Assembly: GCF_000321225.1 (NCBI RefSeq)
Contig: NW_004450946.1
Span: 953,744-1,017,743, forward strand
Source of the DNA: Odobenus rosmarus divergens
Lineage: Eukaryota; Chordata; Mammalia; Carnivora; Odobenidae
Reading direction: 5' to 3'
DNA length: 64,000 nt
The notes under the pieces are model-generated. The model saw only the letters and a list, made by a program, of their open reading frames with translations, was not told where the DNA came from and did not search any database. How positions within the stretch are numbered: position 1 is the stretch's first letter; each line of letters opens with the position of its first letter. Both the position numbers and the translations under genes were made by a program. Shown piece by piece: positions 32,111 to 43,400 of the stretch.

Positions 32111-34064
32111 GATTATTGCACATGGGACTAGAGAGTTAAAACAGTCTTTCTTAAGAGTGGAATTGCTTCTATGGTATGTATATCTTTGCTGTTTGCAAGT
32201 ATTGACTTTTTTTGTGGAATTGGTTAAGCTTCTCATTGTTGACTTAACAATTTACTAGATATGTTTCCTCGAACAGGTTATTTCACATATTGGAGACTTG
32301 GTTTCTTTGTCTGTAAGAAGGGAGACAATAAGCCACTCAGAGTTGATGCTTAATGAGGTACCCATTGTGAAAGTCCTCATCAAGAGTTCTTGGGTTCTAC
32401 TCTTTGAAGCTAACCAAGTGCTCTCCATCTCTCTACCCTTCCACATTTCCCTGGGCCACCATTTTAGGCAGTGTAGGCAAAGCTTTAAAAGCTGTAACAA
32501 AGTTTGGTAGGAGGAAGGGGAGAAATTGTTCATGAGCAATGTATTGTATGTAGGGGCTGTGACTGGTGAACCCTGGTTACAATGTATTTTGGAAATTGTA
32601 AATTCTTGTGTAGTGTTTTGGATCAAAAATCCAGAGAAACAGACACTGGGATGGGAGAGATACCACTTGAAAAATAATCTGCTACACCTTTGAGAAACTG
32701 AATTAGCTGAGAGCTATGGATGGAAACCTATATTGAAATAATAGATCCAAGAAGGGGATATAACTACCAGATAAGTAAACAAAAAGCAGGACCAAGGTCA
32801 GTGGACTCATAAATTCATTCACCTTTCATCTTATTAATAAATATGAGAAATGTGGTCTCCGAATTACTGCAGAAGAGGGAAAAGGGAACAGCATCTAGAT
32901 GACTCAAGACCTGTAGTGGAGCATCCAGGTGGGAATTTTGGGAAATTGGTATTTTCAATAATCTGGAAGAAAACATGGCTTCCAGAAACTGGAGGAGGTC
33001 ATTAATTTGTTGTTAAATTTTGGGCCTTGTTAAATATATATGAGTGGTACAATCTCAGGGTGAAGTCACTAAAAAAAAAAAAAGGAAAAGGAAAAGAAAC
33101 AGATTCTAAATTCTCAATTAGCAGAGAGAGAAAAATGTAATAAAAATTTTTCAATTAAAAAATAAAAGCAAGAGAGGAGGTGAAAAGCATAGAAAAAGTG
33201 AGGTAAGTAATTAAAAAAATAAAAAAGATAGAAACAAATCCAAGTATTTCAGTGATCCTGATGCAGTGTAAGTGAAGTAAAACTTACCTTGTTAAAAAAA
33301 AGGAGAGAAAAAAAAAGACATGGGATCAAGGAAACAGTGGCTCCCCCGCAGGACAGAGATGAAGGGGAGTCCCTGGGAGCTGTGTACCAGGCCAAGGGGA
33401 CAGCTGGGTGAGGAGGAGCAGGTGAGGAAGGACTGCAAGAGGGACACATCCAAGAAAACCAAAGCGGAAGGAGCACCTAATATGCTCAGAGTGAGAGGAG
33501 ACTGTCAGGTCTGTAGAAGACTGGGAATGAATTTGTGATAGATGCATAGAAGACTGAAGTGAAAAATGGAGACAATTTTAGCACCAATCAAATATTGTCA
33601 TGTGATTTTTAAGAAGCGCTGTAATTTTAGTACTTCTAGTGGTCCAGTTATGGATAATACTTACGTATCATCATGATGTTTGCACTACAAACTGAAATTA
33701 CCAGACAAACGGACTGCTGCTCTATTGGAATTGGGCACAGGTGACAGTGTGGATTTGGCTACATGTGGGGAGTGTGTAGATTGCTGGGAAAGTTAAAAGC
33801 CTCAACTTTCCTCGCTGGAAGGCAGCCAGAGCATCATGCTGAGAAATTTGAAAGTGGATACTAGAAGAAACCAGCAAAACAATTTTAAGTGGCAGCCTCT
33901 TTAGGGGACAGTTTGACTTTTCAAATCATGTAAAAGAATCACTTATATCAGAAAAAATTAAGTGTTCTTATCTATATAAGCTTGTTCAAAACGATTTTAC
34001 TTATGTTTGTGATTTCAAGTGTTTATAGACTAATGGGAGATGACTTTAAATAAGTAATGATATT
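32111..34064. other. Unassigned sequence
   Basis: About 2 kb with A-rich runs (33070-33100, 33290-33320). Overlapping frames at 32255-32626 and 33249-33547 on both strands have no domain. Confidence 0.45.
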
Positions 34065-34360
34065 TTCATACAATGGAATATTGCTCAGCCATTGAGGTGA
34101 TGCAAATGAATACTTACAGGGTATGATGTCGTGATCATGATACGTTACATGGTAATGAGAGAAGATCGTTGGCAACGCTACGATCCAATTTTTAAAAATC
34201 TAGTTAAATAGAATTCAATAGAGGCCAATCTATAGCAAAAGTTACAGAAGTGGTGAGAGAGAGATGGTTTCCTTTTCTTCCTTTAGCTTGTAGGGCTTTC
34301 CTGAAAGCCCTATATATTTTTATATATTGAACTTGCATTGCTTTTGTTATTAAAAAAAGG
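34065..34360 (+). repeat. Ancient L1 3' end
   Basis: CATACAATGGAATATTGCTCAGCCATTGAGG, then CATGATACGTTACATGGTAATGAGAG, TACGATCCAATTTTT and a 3' UTR ending TTGAACTTGCATTGCTTTTGTTATTAAAAAAAGG match the ancient L1 3' end in order. Confidence 0.8.
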
Positions 34361-34799
34361 TAAAAGTAAGAACACTGCCCCTTAGGGCTCTGCTACCTCA
34401 GTGTGGCTGCAGAAGGGGCCAGGTGTGTAGGTGAGGAGGCTGGTGGTCCTGGGAGGCTGAGCATCCGCACACCGAGAGCCTTCAGGAGCATCACTTATAC
34501 CCAGGGGACTGCCCACATGAAAATGGTGTGCCCTCTGTCCCCAGGACTTGCTGCATGGCAGGAAGAAGGGCACGTGGGTAGGAGTGTGGGCCCTGGTGTC
34601 CTAGTGCCATGGTCCCCTAGCTCTTTACTGAGGGGGCTGCACGTTCTGGTGATTAACTCTGTGGGAAGGGGGGAGGTGCAAGTGGTTCACTGTGGTGGAA
34701 GGGCCTGGATGAGGCTGGCTGGCTGGGCAGGGACTCCCTGAGCCTGAAGATTTGGAACTTACCTGGAAAGCAGAAGAAAGGAAGAATATCAGAAGGGGA
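34361..34799. other. Unassigned GC-rich sequence
   Basis: A 112-codon plus frame (34403-34741) overlaps a minus frame, with no domain or splice pattern. Not called as coding. Confidence 0.45.
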
Positions 34800-35430
34800 G
34801 AGGGACATGGTCATGTCTGCACTATAACATGATGATTCTGCAGCCTGGAGAGTTGGTTAGAGGGGCAGTCAGGAGCGGGGGCAGGAAGACCCATCGTCGG
34901 GCTATTCAGGGGGTGAGGTGACAGCCAGGTGGCTACGTGTGGGTGGAGGGATGGGCAAGGGGCCGCATCCACTGTGAGCTGGGTGGTGAGAGGTCCCTGC
35001 TTTGGATGGGGTTTGAGCATGAGGGGGTATCAGGGAAGGAAGTGGGGTAACCAGATTTCTGACAGGTGCACCTGTGTGAATGGCAGGCATCGGATGGGGG
35101 TAGAGGATATCCCAGCAGGGGTGGAGGCATGATGGCACAGTTGGCACTGTTGAGTCAGACCTGCTGATGAGGCGTCCAGCAGATTTCCACGAGGCCTGTG
35201 GGTATACACAAGGACCTGGAAGGTGGAGAGGCTGAGAGAAGGGGTTAGACCCTCCCTGAAGGATGGAGCAGCTGCTGGTATGAACTCTTCTATGAACTCT
35301 TCTAGATCGTGCGTGGAGGGGAGGAGAAGGGATGAGGAGATGGACGGGGGTTCTTTTAGGGAGGGGTGGCTGCAGGGACCCATCATTAGGAAAGGGGAAC
35401 AGGATTGGAGAATAGAGTCCAGCCATTAGT
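34800..35430 (+). repeat. Probable diverged ancient repeat, purine-rich
   Basis: Runs of AGGAGCGGGGGCAGGAAGACC, GAGCATGAGGGGGTATCAGGG and GGTGGAGGCATGATGGC resemble the G-rich half of the repeat family seen at 47380-47760. Because the minus strand lacks purine-rich stops, long frames up to 174 codons appear; these are not supported. Confidence 0.35.
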
Positions 35431-36149
35431 TACAGGGGTGCCGCCCCCTCCTGCCCGCTCTTGGGGGAGGCCACTGCATCCATCCAGGGCCACTTGGGGG
35501 AGATTCCTTGCATGCTGCCAGCATGGCACAGTCATCCAGGTTCCCCAGCCTCTCTTTGGGGATCCTCGTAGGATCTAAACCTGTGAGTGGTCATAGACCA
35601 TGAGTGAGGGGTGGGCCAGGGTGGAATCCCAGTGTCCCAGAGCAAGCCACTGCAACTGGAAGGCCATCAGCAGGAGTGGTCCTTACTCCCATGGGATGCT
35701 CAGCAGTGCAGAAGTGTTCCTGGTACCCTCTCGCAGGAATCAAGTCCCCCTACCCCCGGCCTCCCTTGTTCTCCCAACCCTCTGCCTCCTCCGGGCACCT
35801 CACTAAGTTCCAGATTGAAGACTCGCTCTGCACCCAAGTCTGTGTGTTTGGCCTGGATGGCTGAGGAAGACCAGGGCTGGTGCCAGGATGGAGGAGCACC
35901 TGGTGGAAGGTGGGGGAGAGCATCTGGCCCCGGTCTGAACTGCAGAGGATACTCCAAGGGGTCACTGTGAATGTATAGGAATTCAGGGTACCCTGGAGGG
36001 TCCAGTCTACTGGCTCAGAGGGGCAGGAATTCTGAGAAGGGAGTGTGCCTTGGGGCAAGATTAACTCGGAAGACTCAGAGTTCAGGAGCATAACCTTTGG
36101 CCCCGAGAACAGGATGGCTCTGGGAAAACCCAGGCAAAGGCGTCTTTAA
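35431..36149. other. Unassigned GC-rich sequence
   Basis: Several overlapping frames on both strands (68-119 codons), typical of GC-rich non-coding DNA. No domain. Confidence 0.45.
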
Positions 36150-36480
36150 GGAACAGTCCTAGATTTTGGAGTTTGCATAGTGTGTCGTTTATAACATTAG
36201 TACGGTGAGCCTTTATTCATCATCATTTGGAAATAAAGGGGCAATTTGTCTACCAGGCAGGTTCAGTTCCTATTGTAATTCCAGTGGACTTTAAAGTTGA
36301 TGTGGGTCTGTGAATTTGCTAGCATAATTATACTCTGATAGCTTTTCATTACACGTAATGTGATTTTAATGGAATTAATGTTCTGTATCAACAAATACAT
36401 TGTTTATATTGTCGTGCAAAGAGGAAACTTCTAAAAGAAGAGACTCAAAATGATTTGCACATGGGTTTACATAATATTCT
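36150..36480. other. Repeat-free AT-rich block, candidate conserved non-coding DNA
   Basis: Contains TAGCATAATTATACTCTGATAG and CATTACACGTAATGTGATTTTAATGGAATTAATG, with several TAAT cores and the palindrome TTACACGTAA (36351-36360). No coding frame. Composition only. Confidence 0.35.
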
Positions 36481-37026
36481 TTCCCAAATGGGCAGTATAC
36501 CTGCCCATTTCATAGTTTCTTCCCCATGTTGGGTGAGGGAAGAGAGGGGCAGGAGGCTCTTACACACATTGGGGTGCTAGTTGGAATTCATCTTTGAAAC
36601 TTGCATTTATGTCTTAAGTTCTTATTATTCTCCGTTAAAGAATAGCAGCCTACATGGAATTGCCCATGGTACCTGGTGGGCACCTTTCCTGGCAGCCTGG
36701 GCCCTCCCCACAGACACCTTGGACCCCTTTCCACTTTCTGGACCCTCATCACAGTGCTTGGGATTCTGGTTTTCTGCCTCTATTCTCAGTCCTCAGGCCA
36801 TAAGAATGCAGAGACCCTTGACATCTGTTATGCAAAGGGCCTTTCCGTGCAAGTTTGGAATTTGCGTGGCCCCATCCACCTCTCCCACCAGTGGAAGGGA
36901 GCATCAGAAGGAGTTATGTCTCCCTTGCTTGGGTATACCCACCTCCCTTAAAAGGCAGAACCAGCTGTCGTTAGCTTGTGTTTCAATTAGATGTTTTCTC
37001 TATTACCCATAAAACATGGGAACTTG
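36481..37026. other. Unassigned sequence
   Basis: A 143-codon plus frame (36581-37012) and a 91-codon frame overlap it, with no domain recognised. Confidence 0.45.
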
Positions 37027-37040
37027 AAAAGTACAAGGAG

Positions 37041-37229
37041 ACGGGAGCCTGGGTGGCTCAGTCGTTAAGCGTCTGCCTTCGGCTCAGGTCATGATCCTGG
37101 GGTCCTGGGATCGAGCCCCGCATTGGGCTCCCTGCTTGGTGGGGAGCCTGCTTCTCCCTCTGCTACTCCCCCTGCTTGTGTTCCCTCTCTCGCTGTCTCT
37201 CTGTGTCAAATAAATAAAATCTAAAAAAA
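37041..37229 (+). mobile_element. SINEC (carnivore tRNA-Lys SINE), young type
   Basis: ACGGGAGCCTGGGTGGCTCAGTCGTTAAGCGTC head through GGGATCGAGCCCCGCATTGGG to AAATAAATAAAATCT(A)n. AAAAGTACAAGGAG is duplicated perfectly at 37027-37040 and 37230-37243. Confidence 0.97.
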
Positions 37230-38502
37230 AAAAGTACAAGGAGGAAGCCAAAGTCCCACTCTCCAGAGATGATCCATGGCTGTCTTTGGGATTTGGTGCA
37301 GGTTTCTTTCTGTATTTTGTGTGTTGGCATTTGTATTTATTTACTTAATACAAGGGAAATTATCCCCCCTCCAAACCATTTTTCTTTTCTTTTCTTTTCT
37401 TTTTTTTCTTTTATGTGGCATGAGCATTTCCATGCAGTACTAAATATTCTAACACAACATGACTTAATGGCAGCAGTTGGAAAAGACCCAGTAAATGTAA
37501 GCAGTTCTCTCTTGCTGAACACTCAGGTCATTTCCCATTTGCAAGATTATAAAGAACACTTTGATTAATACCTGGAATTCTTAGGAGTGGAATTACCAGT
37601 TCCAGTGGTATGCTTAGTTTAAAATACTCATGCCATAATATGTGCACAGATTAAAGGCTGGTATTTCAGAAAGTTACACATTTAATAGCAAGGGTCCCTT
37701 CCCTTCCTCCCTCATCCGGTTTCCCGTTGGTAAGTTTCTTGTGTGTCCTTCTGGGGAAAAACATTTATGTATGTACCAGCATCCATCTATTTATCTCTAT
37801 ATACACAAAAGGGATCATTCTCGGCACGCTGGGCTGTGTCTTGTTTGTCACTTGTTTGTGTTTGACATTGTTCCACATCGGCATAAACAGACCTACCTCA
37901 ACTTTCATAATGCATCTATTCATGTTAATGTAAATATCAAAGTTTATTTAACTAGCGCTTTATCGTTAGCCACTTGTGACAGGTGTTTGCGGTAAATATC
38001 CTTGTATAAGTGACTTGGCATGCCTCTGATACTGTTTCCATAGGCTATGTTCCTGGTAGTGAAATCATTCAGTATAAGTATGTGCCCTTAGTATTTTGAG
38101 AGGTTTATGAAATTGCTCCCAAGGAGGGGTACATCATTTTATGCCAACGCCAATCGTGTTAAAGAGGAACTTCTTTCTCCTCTGTCCTTGCCACTACTGG
38201 GTTTAATCAAACTTCACCAGAAAGTTGGCAGCCTGATACAAAATATTTGTCATGTTGTTTTGGTTTGCTTTTAAAAAACTGAAGGAGGTTGAAGCATCCC
38301 TTTATATGTTTACCATCCATTAAAAATGTGAACATCCTTGGCCATTTTTTCTATTGAGTGGTTCCCTTTTCTTATTAATTGATGTGAACTCTTTGTAAAT
38401 TAAGACAATCAACATTTTGTCTGTTGTGTATATTATAAGTATTTTTCCCCTTTGGAATTGGTCTTCCATTTTATGTGTTCTTTTTAAACCACAAATATGT
38501 TT

Positions 38503-38990
38503 GTTGGCTCTTGCCGTGATAAGGCTGCATAAAGAAGCACCCTGAAACTCAGTGGTTGGCAGCAGGCCAGTCTGTTTTCTGCTCTGGTTTGCAGGTCAGC
38601 TGAGCTGGCCCCACCTTGAGCTGAAGGCCTGGTTGGGTTTGGAGCTGTGCCGTCTGTGCATTCTGGGGCCCAGGCTGAAGGGGCTGTGGCTGTCTGGGCT
38701 GTGTGCCTCTTGCGTCCAGGAGCAGGTGCAGAGAGGATGACAGGCAACATGCAATGTGGGGTGGCATCATGAGATGCCTTGGATGTCTTGGGGGTGGAGG
38801 CCACCTCCATCCAGTGTGGCCAAGCGAGTCCCATGGCCAGGCCCAACATCGGGTGAGGATGGGTACTCTACACACTCTCTTGGGAGGCTTCCATGTTACT
38901 CGTCAGAAGCATGGACTTGGACTTCTAATATGGGGAGGCCCTGGGATTGGGAGCAAAGATCCAGTTTACCCCTTTCACCTTTGTCCTATA
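38503..38990 (-). repeat. LTR-like segment, GC-rich, inside the ancient L1
   Basis: GATAAGGCTGCATAAAGAAGCACCCTGAAACTCAGTGG and GGTTTGCAGGTCAGCTGAGCTGG follow an LTR-type or related repeat pattern ('CATAACAAATCACCCCAAAACTCAGTGGCTT...GGGTCAGCTGGGC'). Family uncertain. Overlapping frames up to 121 codons are GC-rich artefacts. Confidence 0.45.
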
Positions 38991-39589
38991 GTGTAACTGA
39001 ATCACAGGTGTTGTTTTTTAAACATAAACATTTAAAATGTATTAATCTTTTCTATTAGACCCTTGATTTTGTGTCCTGCCTCCAAACATTGAATTCCTTT
39101 CGAGATTGTCTTAAAAAATGCTCCCATGTTCCTCTAGGACTATCAGGTTTTAATTTATGATTGACTCCTTGATTTCTCTGGAATTTATTTTGGTGTAAAG
39201 AGTAAGGTAGAAAATAAGTTTTCCTTCTTTCCAAGTGGCTAACCTGTTGTCTCAATGTTTTTTATTGAATTGATTTTGTTTTTCCCTTAATAGTATTTTA
39301 ATTAGAATTTCATGGAATTTCATGCATTCTTTGGTCCTTCTCTTAAGCCTCTAATATGAGGACTTTTATGTTCTCAGTAGATGTTTAAGATTTTCTTGAT
39401 ATTGTTCTTGCTCATTTCACATTGGTCTGTATGTTCTAAGTCATTCTGCCTTTTTGTTATAAATGGAATTTTTTGTTATAAATGGAATATTTAATTTCAC
39501 TCTTTTTCTAACCAGTCTTTGCTTGCATGCATATAGGAAAGCTATTTTTTTCATAGTTTATGAGCTTATATCCTAATACTGTAATGTGG

Positions 39590-39735
39590 GTGAGTGCTTT
39601 AATTTTCTCATTTGTGCAGTGGGGTGCAAAAATCACACGAGCCTTTTACAGTTGTCAAGATTCAAAGAGTTAAAGTATAAAACCTTAGTGGGTATATGTC
39701 ATACAGTCAGTGCTCACTAAATATAACTAGTATCA
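39590..39735 (+). repeat. MIR SINE 3' half
   Basis: TTCTCATTTGTGCAGTGGGGTGCAAAAATCACACGAGCC...AGTTGTCAAGATTCAAAGAGTTAAAGTATAAAACCTT...CAGTCAGTGCTCACTAAATATAACTAG follows the MIR order. Confidence 0.75.
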
Positions 39736-39921
39736 TAATTTTTAAATATACTAATTTTCTAACCATTTGATTTACCTAATCCTTGTAATTGGTTTCTTAT
39801 TCTTGTTGGTCAGTTTCCTTCAGTGTTCTAGTTAGATAAGTGTATCAGTTTCAAGTAGTAATCATTTTGCCCCCTCCTTCCAAATTTATAACTTTTCATT
39901 CTTCTTGTTTTATTAGCCAGC

Positions 39922-40561
39922 TGTATTAGTTTTCTGTTGCTCTATAACAAATTACCACAAGCACAGTGGCTTAAAACAGCACAGAAGTATGATGTCACAG
40001 TTTCCATGGGTCCGGAGTCTGGAACACTTGGGATTTCTGCTCAAGGTCTGAAGGCTGAAGTCAAAGTGAGGCCAAATGCATTTTCATCCAGAGGCTTGAG
40101 GAGGGAAAGATCTATTTCCATAGTCCCTCAGGTTATTGGCAGCGTTCATTTTTACAGTTGTATGATTGAGGTCCCTATTTTTTTGCCAGGTGTCAGCTGG
40201 AGAGGATCCAGCTGTTAGAGTCCCTCTCAGGACACAGCAGCTTACTTCTTCAGGCAGCAGCAGAATCTCCCTGGTGCTTCAAATCTTTGACTTTACAAAG
40301 GGCCCAGACCCAAAGGGTTTGCCTGATGAGGTCAGGCCCACCCAGGAGCATCTTCCTTTTGATGTAGTCAAAACCAAACTTATTTGGGACCTGAGTGTAC
40401 TGCAAAATCCTTTTACCTATGTCATATAGTGTAACCTCACCACAGGACTGAAATTCATCATATTCACAATCCCACCTGCACTCAAGAAGAGGGGATTTTA
40501 TAGGAGGTGTACACCGAGGGGTGGAGTTACTGGGGACCATTGCATAATTCTGCACACCACA
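39922..40561 (-). repeat. ERVL-MaLR-like LTR
   Basis: Plus strand begins TGTATTAGTTTTCTGTTGC and ends CTGCACACCACA, so the minus strand runs TGTGGTGTGCAG...CTAATACA with TG...CA ends. Interior matches LTR patterns (AACAAATTACCACAAGCACAGTGGCTTAAAACA). About 640 bp. No obvious 5-bp target duplication. Frames of 81-101 codons inside are incidental. Confidence 0.75.
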
Positions 40562-40584
40562 CTGGTATTTTCAGATTAATTTTA

Positions 40585-40794
40585 TTTTATTTATTTATTT
40601 TTTTTAAAGATTTATTTATTTATTTTGAGAGAGTGAGAATGAGAGAGAGAGAGCACATGAGAGGGGGGAGGGCCAGAGGGAGAAGCAGGCTCCCCGCTGA
40701 GCAGGAAGCCCGATGCGGGACTCGATCCCAGGACTCCAGGATCATGACCTGAGCCGAAGGCAGTCGCTCAACCAACTGAGCCACCCAGGCGCCC
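40585..40794 (-). mobile_element. SINEC (carnivore tRNA-Lys SINE)
   Basis: Reverse copy. TTCAGATTAATTTTA is duplicated perfectly at 40570-40584 and 40795-40809 (15 bp). It inserted just outside the LTR, within the ancient L1. Confidence 0.97.
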
Positions 40795-41383
40795 TTCAGA
40801 TTAATTTTAAATATAGGCGGCAATTTGAGGCATCTTTATTTTGTCCTATTAAACTAAGATTTTTTTCATAAAGAATAGTGATTGAATTTTATCAAATGTC
40901 TTTTATACATCTTCTGAATGATATTTTTCATTTTTGTCCTATTAATATGATTCATTTTATTACTGTGTTTCTTCTTACTGAGCCATTTTTTCATTCCTGA
41001 CATGAACCCCCTGCCTTGCTCTTTATTCTTCTAAATGTACTGCTGAAGTCTGTTTTCTAACATTTTATTTAAAAATTGTATACCTCTGTTTATAAGTAAA
41101 ATTGGTTTGTTTTCTTGTGATATATTACAGGGTTGTAACTGTTATGCTGACCTTTGTAAAAAGAATTTGGAAACTTTCCTTGTTTTTTTCCCTCTGTGCT
41201 CAGAAAAAAATTAAATTGTGTTGGAAATCTGTGTACTTTGAAGCTTTTGAAGAATTTGCCTGTGGCTGTTTGACCACTTTCCCAATTTCTTGGTGTTTAT
41301 AGGTACATTTAGTTTTTTGATTTTAGAGGGACTCAATTGTAGTAACTTATATTTTCCTAGAAAATCATCTATGATATCCTGGT

Positions 41384-41665
41384 TGTTATAGACTGAATGT
41401 TTATGTCTCGCTAAAATTCACATGTCAAATCTTTATCCCCAGTGTGATGGTATTTGGAGGGGGAATCAGTGATTAGGAGCCAGGTGATTAGGTCACAAGA
41501 GTGGAACTCTCATGAATGGGATTATTGCTCTTATAAGAGAGACTCCAGAGAGCTCTCTTGCCCCTTCCACCATGTGAGGGCATATAAGAAGGTGGCCGTC
41601 TGTGAACCAGGAAATGAGCCCTCACCAGATATTGAATCTGCTGGCACCCTGATTCTAAACAAAGG
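41384..41665 (+). repeat. ERVL-MaLR LTR (MLT1/MST-like), 3'-truncated
   Basis: Begins TGTTATAGACTGAATG and continues with CCAGTGTGATGGTATTTGGAGG, GATTAGGTCAC, ATTATTGCTCTTATAAGAGAG, CACCATGTGAGGGCA and CCAGGAAATGAGCCCTCACCAG. It stops near CCTGATTCTAAAC, without the usual LTR 3' end. The TATAAGAGA stretch sits where the LTR TATA box is expected. Confidence 0.85.
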
Positions 41666-42064
41666 ACATGCACCTAGAGGCATTGCAGGTCTCTGGGGTC
41701 CACCACCCCACCCCCAAACAAACACCACACAATGATCCAAGGCCAGAGTGGCAGGTGGCTGGAGTCTGAGAGGCAGGGAGCAGGGTCAGAGCAGTATGTG
41801 GCTGGAGCAGGCAGGTGCCCTGGGCATGAATGTCCACTGTGCAGTGAGGTGGGTTGGGGATGGCTCAGACTGAGATTTCTATGTTAAGCCATGACCTGAG
41901 CCCCTTGGAGATCACAGCATTTCTAGATCTTGGGTGCTTCCTGGTTATTGGCAGGAGTATACCTGTCTTGGGTAAAATTTCTCCATTCTGGTTCCACAGA
42001 ACCTCACCGATTAAGAGCAAGCAATGTGTTCACAACAGAAGACTTCCAAGCCTACAAACATCAA
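41666..42064. other. Unassigned sequence
   Basis: GC-rich to 41880, then mixed. No repeat family or exon recognised. Confidence 0.5.
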
Positions 42065-42080
42065 AGAAAGTGCACTGCAA

Positions 42081-42289
42081 GGGGTGCCTGGGTGGCTCAG
42101 TCATTAAGTGTCTGCCTTCAGCTCAGGTCATGATCCCAGGGTCCTGGGATTGAGCCCTGCATCAGGCTCCCTGCCCCGCAGGAGGCCTTCTTCTTCCTCT
42201 CCCACTCCCCCTGCTTGTGTTCCTGCTCTTGCTATCTCTTTCTCTGTCAAATAAATAAATAAAATCTTAAAAAAAGAAAAAAAGAAAAC
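42081..42289 (+). mobile_element. SINEC (carnivore tRNA-Lys SINE)
   Basis: GGGGTGCCTGGGTGGCTCAGTCATTAAGTGTC head to AAATAAATAAATAAAATCTT tail with an interrupted A-run. AGAA(A/G)GTGCACTGCAA flanks it at 42065-42080 and 42290-42305. Confidence 0.97.
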
Positions 42290-42305
42290 AGAAGGTGCAC
42301 TGCAA

Positions 42306-43400
42306 TAAGCAAGAGTCAACAGAAACAACAAGCGACAGACTCAGATACCTAACTTTCACTACACATCTTGGACTCGAGAATATCTGCATATGAAATATTT
42401 TAAGCGGTTGTACAGATGAACATGCAACAAGAAACTATCTAAAACAAATCGTCATATTTGGGAAGAGATAAAAGCAGAACTTGTAAATACATAAAATATA
42501 ACCATTTAAATTCTGTAAACAAATGCAAGTGTTCAACAGCTGGTTAAACGTAGTTCAGGGAAAATTAGTCACCTGGAAGGTAAACCTAAGGAAGTTTTTC
42601 AAGAATGAAATACTGAGTGACATGGGTATGGAATATGTAAAAGCAGAACTAAGAGATTCGGAGGATGGAATATGAAGGGTCAGCATGCGGCTGCTGGAGT
42701 CCCTGACGGAGAGAATGTTAGGCAATATTTGAAAAGATACCGGGTATACAATTTCCAGAACTAATGAAAAATATAAATTCATCATGTCAGAAGCACAGTA
42801 CATGCCAAAAAGGATAAATAAAGAGAAATCCACACTTAGACATATCATGCAAAAACCTCAGAACACGAAAGGTAAGGAGACAGTCTTAAAAGTCTTTAAA
42901 GAGTGAGGACAGGGACACCTGGGTGGCTCAGTCCGTTAAGCATCTGTCTTTGGTTCAGGTCATGATCCCAGGGTCCTGGGATCGAGCCCCGTGTTGGGCT
43001 CCCTCAGTGGGGAGCCTGCTTCTCCCTCTCCCCCTGCTCATTCTCTCTCTTGCTCGCTCGCTCTCTGAAATAAAAAAAAGTCTTTAAAAAAATGAAGAAA
43101 TAAGGACAGCTTCCTGCCTCAAGGAACAGCAGTTAAAAGGACAGCCAACTTCCCGATGGCAAGAGGAGGAGGAGCCAGATGACTGTGGCATAGTATTTTA
43201 AGCCTGTTGAGAGGAGAAACCATCAACTTAGAACCGCGTACCCAGCAAAACTACTTTTCAAGCATGAAGGTGAAGTAAGACATTTCCAGATAAACAAAAA
43301 AATTGGAGTTGACCACTAAAATATCTGCACTAAAGGAACGTCTATGTCAACGGTTCATAGCCGTCTAGGGAAGCCTGGGGAGTCCATCTCAGAATAAAGC
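42306..43400 (+). repeat. L1/HAL1 ORF1 remnant
   Basis: Sequence follows ancient L1/HAL1 ORF1: AAGCAGAACTAAGAGATTCGGAGG, GGCAATATTTGAAAAGATAC, AATTTCCAGAACTAATG, AAATCCACACTTAGACATATCATG, ACTTCCCGATGGCAAG, ACCCAGCAAAACTACTTTTCAAGCATGAAGGTGAAGTAAGACATTTCCAGATAAAC and CACTAAAGGAACGTC. Multiple stops and frameshifts. Interrupted by the SINE at 42912-43091. Confidence 0.82.
42912..43091 (+). mobile_element. SINEC (carnivore tRNA-Lys SINE)
   Basis: GGACACCTGGGTGGCTCAGTCCGTTAAGCATC head, GGGATCGAGCCCCGTGTTGGG, CTCGCTCGCTCTCTGAAATAAA end. AGGACAG occurs on both sides (42906-42912 and 43103-43109), within a loose target duplication. Confidence 0.94.

Larger units (their letters stand above)
37250..41383 (-). 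repeat. Ancient L1 (L1M) ORF2/3' region, split by later insertions
   Basis: Reverse L1M pieces run in consistent order: 37300-38480 (GTGGAATTACCAG, GAAATTGCTCCCAAGGAGG, CCTTGCCACTACTGGG, CTATTGAGTGGTTCCC), 39010-39590, 39740-39921 and 40810-41383 (GCCATTTTTTCATTCCTGACATG). Interrupting it are an LTR-like segment (38503-38990), a MIR (39590-39735), an LTR (39922-40561) and a SINE (40585-40794). All frames are broken. Confidence 0.75.

Noticed and set aside
34902..35426. 174-codon minus frame (the longest in the window)
   Set aside because: Lies in purine-rich repeat-like sequence where the opposite strand rarely forms stops. Pro/Ser/His-rich, no domain, overlapped by three other frames.
36581..37012. 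143-codon plus frame
   Set aside because: No domain; a second overlapping frame; no start or splice context; composition similar to neighbouring non-coding DNA.
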